From: Candidatus Latescibacterota bacterium
GTDB lineage: Bacteria; Latescibacterota; UBA2968; GCA-2709665
Assembly (NCBI GenBank): GCA_012271065.1
Contig: JAAXHE010000364.1
Coordinates: 1-8,853 of the forward strand
Length of the DNA stretch: 8,853 bases
Direction of reading: 5' to 3'
The notes beneath the pieces are model-generated. The model searched no databases. It was not told where the DNA came from and was given only the letters and a program-made list of their open reading frames with translations. Position 1 is the first letter of the stretch; the number at the start of each line of letters is the position of its first letter. This document shows positions 6,779 to 8,853 of the stretch, piece after piece. A program made the position numbers and the translations under genes.

Positions 6779-6783
6779 AGGAG
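6778..6783 (+). promoter_or_regulatory. Near-perfect ribosome-binding site of a truncated downstream gene
   Basis: AAGGAG at 6778-6783 overlaps the DUF35 stop codon and stands 9 bases before the ATG at 6793. It is the expected signal for a further gene of the same operon, yet the frame it serves ends after 26 codons. Confidence 0.55.
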
Positions 6784-6792
6784 TGAACGCCA

Positions 6793-7030
6793 ATGTCAGA
6801 ACGCTATAAGCGACAATTGGGGTTGCCCGCCACCTTAATGGATAAAGCAACGTCTGAAGCAGCGACGACTTGATCTCGTTTGGACTCGGGAACGCCGTTC
6901 TCGAACTGATGGAGAAGAGCCGCATCGAGGCGTTATACGGGAATCACGACAAGAAAGAGGAAACCCTTGTCATGGGGACTTTTCGGTTGACTTGGATTTT
7001 GAAACCGGCTATTATTTCCCGATATTTCAC
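6793..7030 (+). pseudogene. Possible truncated or frameshifted third gene of the acyl-CoA operon
   Basis: After the AAGGAG site an ATG at 6793 starts MSERYKRQLGLPATLM and stops at 6873 (26 residues). From about 6858 another frame continues with GC-rich third positions ('SDDLISFGLGNAVLELMEK' and 'YGNHDKKEETLVMG', to about 6975). A third frame then reads 'VDLDFETGYYFPIFHKG' up to about 7035. Three consecutive protein-like stretches in three frames suggest a single short gene broken by two frameshifts, or an operon gene stump joined to foreign DNA. I recognise no family; the GNHD tetrapeptide alone does not make a metallophosphoesterase. The base composition falls towards the AT-rich right part along this stretch. 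An alternative is that only the first 26 codons, or nothing, is of coding origin. Confidence 0.35.
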
Positions 7031-7037
7031 AAGGGGG
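7031..7037 (+). promoter_or_regulatory. Ribosome-binding site deciding the start of the helical protein
   Basis: AAGGGGG at 7031-7037 is 5 bases before the ATG at 7043. The frame is open upstream to a TTG at 6992, but that start has no such site. Confidence 0.5.
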
Positions 7038-7042
7038 ATTCG

Positions 7043-7618
7043 ATGGCTGTGACACTGCCCGTTATAGACATGAAGTCTATGTCGAAATTGCTTTCGTCCA
7101 TTGAGAACAACAAAATCGTCCTTACCGCAAGGGATGAGTCACGTAAAAGGAACCCTCGTCTCTGGCATATCGAAGAACGACTCCGAGACCATTTATCAGA
7201 GTACGAAAGGCATGTCCGGGACGCGAGGAGCGTGTTGAGTCACCTTGTTGAGGTGATTGAGAACTGGATCAGTGCCTTGAAGCCGGTTCTGCATGGCCTT
7301 GAGTATTCGCCTGATGATTTTATCGCAATGTACAATCCCCGGGAGACAGAAAGACGAATCTCCGAGTTCAGAAAGAACGAAGAAGAACTCAAGGCAATGA
7401 GAAGTGAATTTGAGACTTCTCTTTGGAAGTCGTTTCTAAATGGTCTTGATGATGGTGTCGACACTAAGTTAGTGGAGTTTGATGAGAGGCTATATGATCT
7501 CATTTCGCTCATTCAGGAAGTTCGCTGGCGGATGCTTACTGCTCATGGGAAAAGCAAGGAGAGACCCGAAAAGACATATCAATCGGCCGAGGAGGCAATT
7601 GCTGATCTGTGGGGGTAG
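7043..7618 (+). CDS. Helical protein of unknown family, candidate antitoxin to the adjacent RelE-like toxin
   Basis: A 191-residue, charged, predominantly alpha-helical protein without signal peptide, membrane segment or cysteine. Long heptad-like stretches ('WHIEERLRDHLSEYERHVRD' from about residue 41, and 'ERRISEFRKNEEELKAMR' around 103-120) suggest coiled coil. The C-terminus 'TYQSAEEAIADLWG' resembles the short tails with which many small antitoxins end. The next gene, a RelE/ParE-type toxin, starts 2 bases after the stop, the gene order of most type II toxin-antitoxin pairs. At 191 residues it is roughly twice the size of ordinary RelE-partner antitoxins, and I see no ribbon-helix-helix, Phd, AbrB or HTH DNA-binding pattern. 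The start at 7043 is supported by AAGGGGG; a TTG at 6992 would add 17 residues. The codons are AT-richer than those of the left operons, suggesting acquisition. The antitoxin role is inference from position. Confidence 0.7.
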   Translation: MAVTLPVIDMKSMSKLLSSIENNKIVLTARDESRKRNPRLWHIEERLRDHLSEYERHVRDARSVLSHLVEVIENWISALKPVLHGLEYSPDDFIAMYNPRETERRISEFRKNEEELKAMRSEFETSLWKSFLNGLDDGVDTKLVEFDERLYDLISLIQEVRWRMLTAHGKSKERPEKTYQSAEEAIADLWG

Positions 7619-7620
7619 GC

Positions 7621-7911
7621 GTGGACGGGATTCAGTTGCCGCCGATAACTTCATTTGAATACAGCCAGTACTTCAGGAAAAACACAAAGCGATTGAGGAC
7701 GGAGATAGAAGAGGGTCTGAAGGCCCTTATATGCGAATTGCAGAACGGATCACTGTCAAAAGGAAGAAAACTCAAGAAGGCATATGGATGTTACGTTGCA
7801 CGAATAAATCAGAATTACAGATTAGCATTCGTAGTCCACAATGACGGTGCGGTCGAGTTTATCTGCATCGACACGCATGATGAGGCATATCGGTATCTGA
7901 GAAGAAGATAG
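7621..7911 (+). CDS. RelE/ParE-superfamily toxin (mRNA-interferase-like)
   Basis: A 96-residue product with the RelE/ParE fold order: an N-terminal beta strand ('FEYSQYF', 12-18), a basic helical hairpin ('RKNTKRLRTEIEEGLKALI', 19-37), then the core strands 'GRKLKKAYGCYVARIN' (48-63), 'YRLAFVVHNDG' (66-76) and 'VEFICIDTHDEAY' (78-90). The 'KLKkayG.Y.aRi...YRl.f' and 'HDEAY' blocks are hallmark positions of this family, where basic residues (R61, R67) and a terminal H/Y act in ribosome-dependent mRNA cleavage; ParE relatives instead poison gyrase. Length is typical and the body is intact. The likely start is GTG 7621 after a GGGGGTAGG purine run, 2 bases after the upstream stop. GTG 7609 would overlap that gene by 10 bases and lengthen the product to 100 residues. 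The nearest toxin subtype (RelE, YafQ, HigB or ParE) is not resolved. Confidence 0.82.
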   Translation: MDGIQLPPITSFEYSQYFRKNTKRLRTEIEEGLKALICELQNGSLSKGRKLKKAYGCYVARINQNYRLAFVVHNDGAVEFICIDTHDEAYRYLRRR

Positions 7912-7962
7912 ATGTGATACCTTCTTGCCGTGTGCATGGAAAACCCCCAGGTTGATCCTTTG

Positions 7963-7990
7963 AGGGCATCGGACAATTCTCCGGTGCCCT
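7963..7990. terminator. 11-bp hairpin after the toxin gene, possible bidirectional terminator
   Basis: AGGGCATCGGA (7963-7973) pairs with TCCGGTGCCCT (7980-7990) around a CAATTC loop: 11 pairs with a single G-T wobble. It lies 52 bases after the RelE-like stop and 4 bases beyond the stop of a small minus-strand reading frame (7995-8165), so it is well placed to end transcripts from both sides. Neither side has a good T-run, so factor-independent termination is uncertain. Confidence 0.5.
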
Positions 7991-7994
7991 TAAG

Positions 7995-8165
7995 TCATGT
8001 TTGACTTGGAATCACTGCTGTCCAAAAACCGTGGGATTCTCTGAGAAGATGTTCGAAAGGTGGCTTTAATTGGCGATTTTGTACGGGTTTGACCCGAATA
8101 ATGAAAACCAGGTTGCCATCGTCTGCAATGTTGTCCAAGAACAAAGTGACTTTTCCAGCGGCCAT
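7995..8165 (-). CDS. Possible small hypothetical protein or C-terminal relic
   Basis: From an ATG at 8165 the minus strand encodes 56 residues that read like an ordinary soluble beta-rich segment: 'MAAGKVTLFLDNIADDGN', then 'LVFIIRVKP', ending 'FWTAVIPSQT'. The stop is followed after 4 bases by the 11-bp hairpin, as expected for a real gene end. Against it, there is no clear ribosome-binding site, the frame is open a few codons further upstream (VDGNSTT), and a different minus frame just upstream also looks protein-like. It could therefore be the end of a longer gene broken by a frameshift near 8186. I recognise no family. Confidence 0.3.
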   Translation of the reverse strand: MAAGKVTLFLDNIADDGNLVFIIRVKPVQNRQLKPPFEHLLRESHGFWTAVIPSQT

Positions 8166-8339
8166 AGTTGTGCTGTTCCCGTCTACTCATTGAGACCGTA
8201 ACATACGCAGTTTGTGAAATTCAGGCGGCCTTGGTCGAGGTACTGCTTCGCGGAAGTGAACCAGATGATGTCCAAGACAGAAACCGATTTTGGACAGGTG
8301 TGATATAAGACTCAATTTTCTCATAATTATGTACCAATC

Positions 8340-8369
8340 AAGCCCCCGGACTCAATAGCCTAGGGGCTT
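8340..8369. other. Inverted repeat with 7-bp arms
   Basis: AAGCCCC (8340-8346) and GGGGCTT (8363-8369) are perfect inverted copies separated by 16 bases. It lies about 120 bases downstream of the leftward TPR gene and may be part of its 3' end. The loop is long and there is no T-run on either strand, so terminator function is weakly supported. Confidence 0.3.
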
Positions 8370-8396
8370 ATTCGGACTGCCGGAAGGAAATGTACA

Positions 8397-8513
8397 TCAC
8401 CGCCTGGGCAAAACCGACGGCAATTCCCTCACCAATTTCAAACGCTTCCAATCCTCAACTTGCAAATATTCGGTAATGCCGTCAGAATCTACATCAATGA
8501 CTGATGGGCTAAC
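8397..8513 (-). pseudogene. Possible relic with a calcium-binding-type DxDxDG motif
   Basis: A minus-strand frame open from just after a TAA at 8516-8514 gives 38 residues without a start codon: 'VIDVDSDGITEYLQVEDWKR' followed by 'LKLVRELPSVLPRR'. DVDSDGITE is the pattern of EF-hand-like or thrombospondin-type-3 calcium loops found in secreted and surface proteins. The frame differs from the TPR gene, whose stop (8489-8491) falls inside it, so it may be a continuation of that gene after a frameshift, or a separate gene end. Short length makes chance a serious alternative. Confidence 0.25.
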
Positions 8514-8853
8514 TTAATATCTCCCATAAGAATACTGCACCATAGCACCTGGGATCGTATCTGCTTATCCTCAGCAGAAACAAAAGTCCTCAATACTTGC
8601 TTGAACTGTTGAGCAGCCAACTCTATATCACCCATTTCCATATACACGCTTCCCAACTCTCTCGTCCCCCTGGCCCGGACCCGTTCCCCACCATTTAGCG
8701 CCAACAAACTTTGATACGCCAGCACCGCTTGAGCATAATTCCCCGCCGCCCGCGCTTCTTTGGCCGCTGTTTCCAGAGCCTCGATCCTCGCCACCTCCCT
8801 TTCTTTCGTATCGCCAATCTTTCCGGCACTAACCTTAATCCGAAGATAAATTG
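8489..8853 (-). CDS. TPR-repeat protein, C-terminal part (5' end beyond the window)
   Basis: The minus-strand frame is open from the right edge to a TAG at 8491-8489, giving 121 residues of the C-terminus. Tetratricopeptide helices are clear: 'AAKEARAAGNYAQAVLAYQS' shows the small-Gly-Tyr-Ala spacing of a TPR unit. A second unit is 'ELGSVYMEMGDIELAAQQF' and a weaker third is 'LWCSILMGDIKLAHQSL'. TPR arrays are protein-protein interaction scaffolds; the functional domain, if any, lies outside the window. A GTG at 8794 could serve as a start but the frame continues in coding-like fashion beyond it ('LRIKVSAGKIGDTKEREVAR'), so the gene is most likely longer. It ends abruptly in the third repeat, within another minus-strand frame carrying a DxDxDG motif, so the natural C-terminus may have been altered by a frameshift. 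Confidence 0.7.
   Translation of the reverse strand, partial: IYLRIKVSAGKIGDTKEREVARIEALETAAKEARAAGNYAQAVLAYQSLLALNGGERVRARGTRELGSVYMEMGDIELAAQQFKQVLRTFVSAEDKQIRSQVLWCSILMGDIKLAHQSLM

Larger units (their letters stand above)
7912..8488. other. 577-bp stretch without a convincing gene; hairpins and small minus-strand frames
   Basis: No reading frame here has a clear family match. It contains the hairpins at 7963-7990 and 8340-8369, a 56-codon minus-strand frame (7995-8165) and, just upstream of that in another minus frame, a protein-like stretch ('TSAKQYLDQGRLNFTNC', about 8180-8290) that ends in a stop next to the first frame. The segment is AT-richer than the left half. The picture is of non-coding or decaying DNA between the toxin gene and the TPR gene. 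I found no tRNA, CRISPR repeat or insertion-sequence end. Confidence 0.5.

Noticed and set aside
5675..6925. A long minus-strand open frame (416 codons) opposite the thiolase and DUF35 genes
   Set aside because: It is the antisense of two well-supported genes in GC-rich DNA, where such open shadows are common, and its translation shows no family pattern.
6930..6960. GNHD tetrapeptide, as in metallophosphoesterases
   Set aside because: The other metal-binding motifs of that family are absent and the frame is short, so a single tetrapeptide is not enough.
6870..7052. 60-codon frame from TTG considered as an independent small gene
   Set aside because: No ribosome site and it overlaps the start of the helical protein; better explained as part of a broken gene.
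7990..8190. 66-codon minus-strand frame starting MSRREQHNYGR
   Set aside because: Its translation is rich in Ser, Arg and Thr with no recognisable pattern, and a different minus frame across the same DNA reads more like protein.
8368..8451. 27-codon minus-strand frame from a TTG reading 'EAFEIGEGIAVGFAQAVMY', after GAGGA and ending at the 8340-8369 inverted repeat
   Set aside because: Protein-like and with a plausible ribosome site, but too short, overlapping the DxDxDG frame, and without any family support.

Overview
The window divides into two parts with different base composition. Positions 1 to about 6,780 are GC-rich, densely packed and almost all on the + strand. They hold catabolic genes typical of a high-GC, metabolically versatile environmental bacterium. 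Positions from about 6,970 to 8,853 are clearly more AT-rich and gene-poor, and carry a toxin-antitoxin-like pair plus degraded-looking sequence. No taxonomic marker is present, so the host can only be described as a GC-rich, probably uncultured-type bacterium.

Left edge (1-673): the 5' end of a leftward enolase-superfamily dehydratase/racemase gene, then a 154-bp element bounded by imperfect 20-bp inverted repeats (86-239), then a HepT-like ribonuclease toxin gene. The only usable start codon of the toxin lies inside the element, in the loop of a terminator-like hairpin. Its usual nucleotidyltransferase antitoxin partner (MntA) is absent.

First operon (736-3281, ended by a strong intrinsic terminator at 3382-3406): an SDR oxidoreductase of the gluconate/deoxygluconate dehydrogenase type, an HD-domain phosphohydrolase like 5'-deoxynucleotidases, and a seven-bladed beta-propeller lactonase of the 6-phosphogluconolactonase (Pgl/YbhE) family. 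With the divergent enolase-superfamily gene, the SDR and lactonase fit sugar or sugar-acid catabolism (oxidation, lactone hydrolysis, dehydration). The HD protein looks like a housekeeping passenger.

Second operon (3428-6778): an acyl-CoA ligase (AMP-binding), an SCP-x/archaeal-type thiolase, and a DUF35 zinc-ribbon/OB-fold protein. Thiolase plus DUF35 is a well-known pair in which the DUF35 protein acts as an accessory acyl-CoA-binding subunit. Together with the ligase they suggest activation of a carboxylic acid and carbon-carbon bond cleavage or formation at the CoA-thioester level. A perfect ribosome-binding site at 6778-6783 begins a further reading frame (ATG 6793) that ends after 26 codons. 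This looks like the stump of a third operon gene cut off where the composition changes.

Right part: a 191-residue, mostly alpha-helical protein (7043-7618) sits directly upstream of a 96-residue RelE/ParE-type toxin (7621-7911), an arrangement like a type II toxin-antitoxin pair with an unusually large, unrecognised antitoxin candidate. It is followed by about 580 bp without a convincing gene, holding hairpins and small minus-strand reading frames that may be gene relics. The window ends in the C-terminal part of a leftward TPR-repeat protein. The most unusual points are the repeat-capped, partnerless HepT gene and the helical-protein/RelE pair next to a truncated operon gene.
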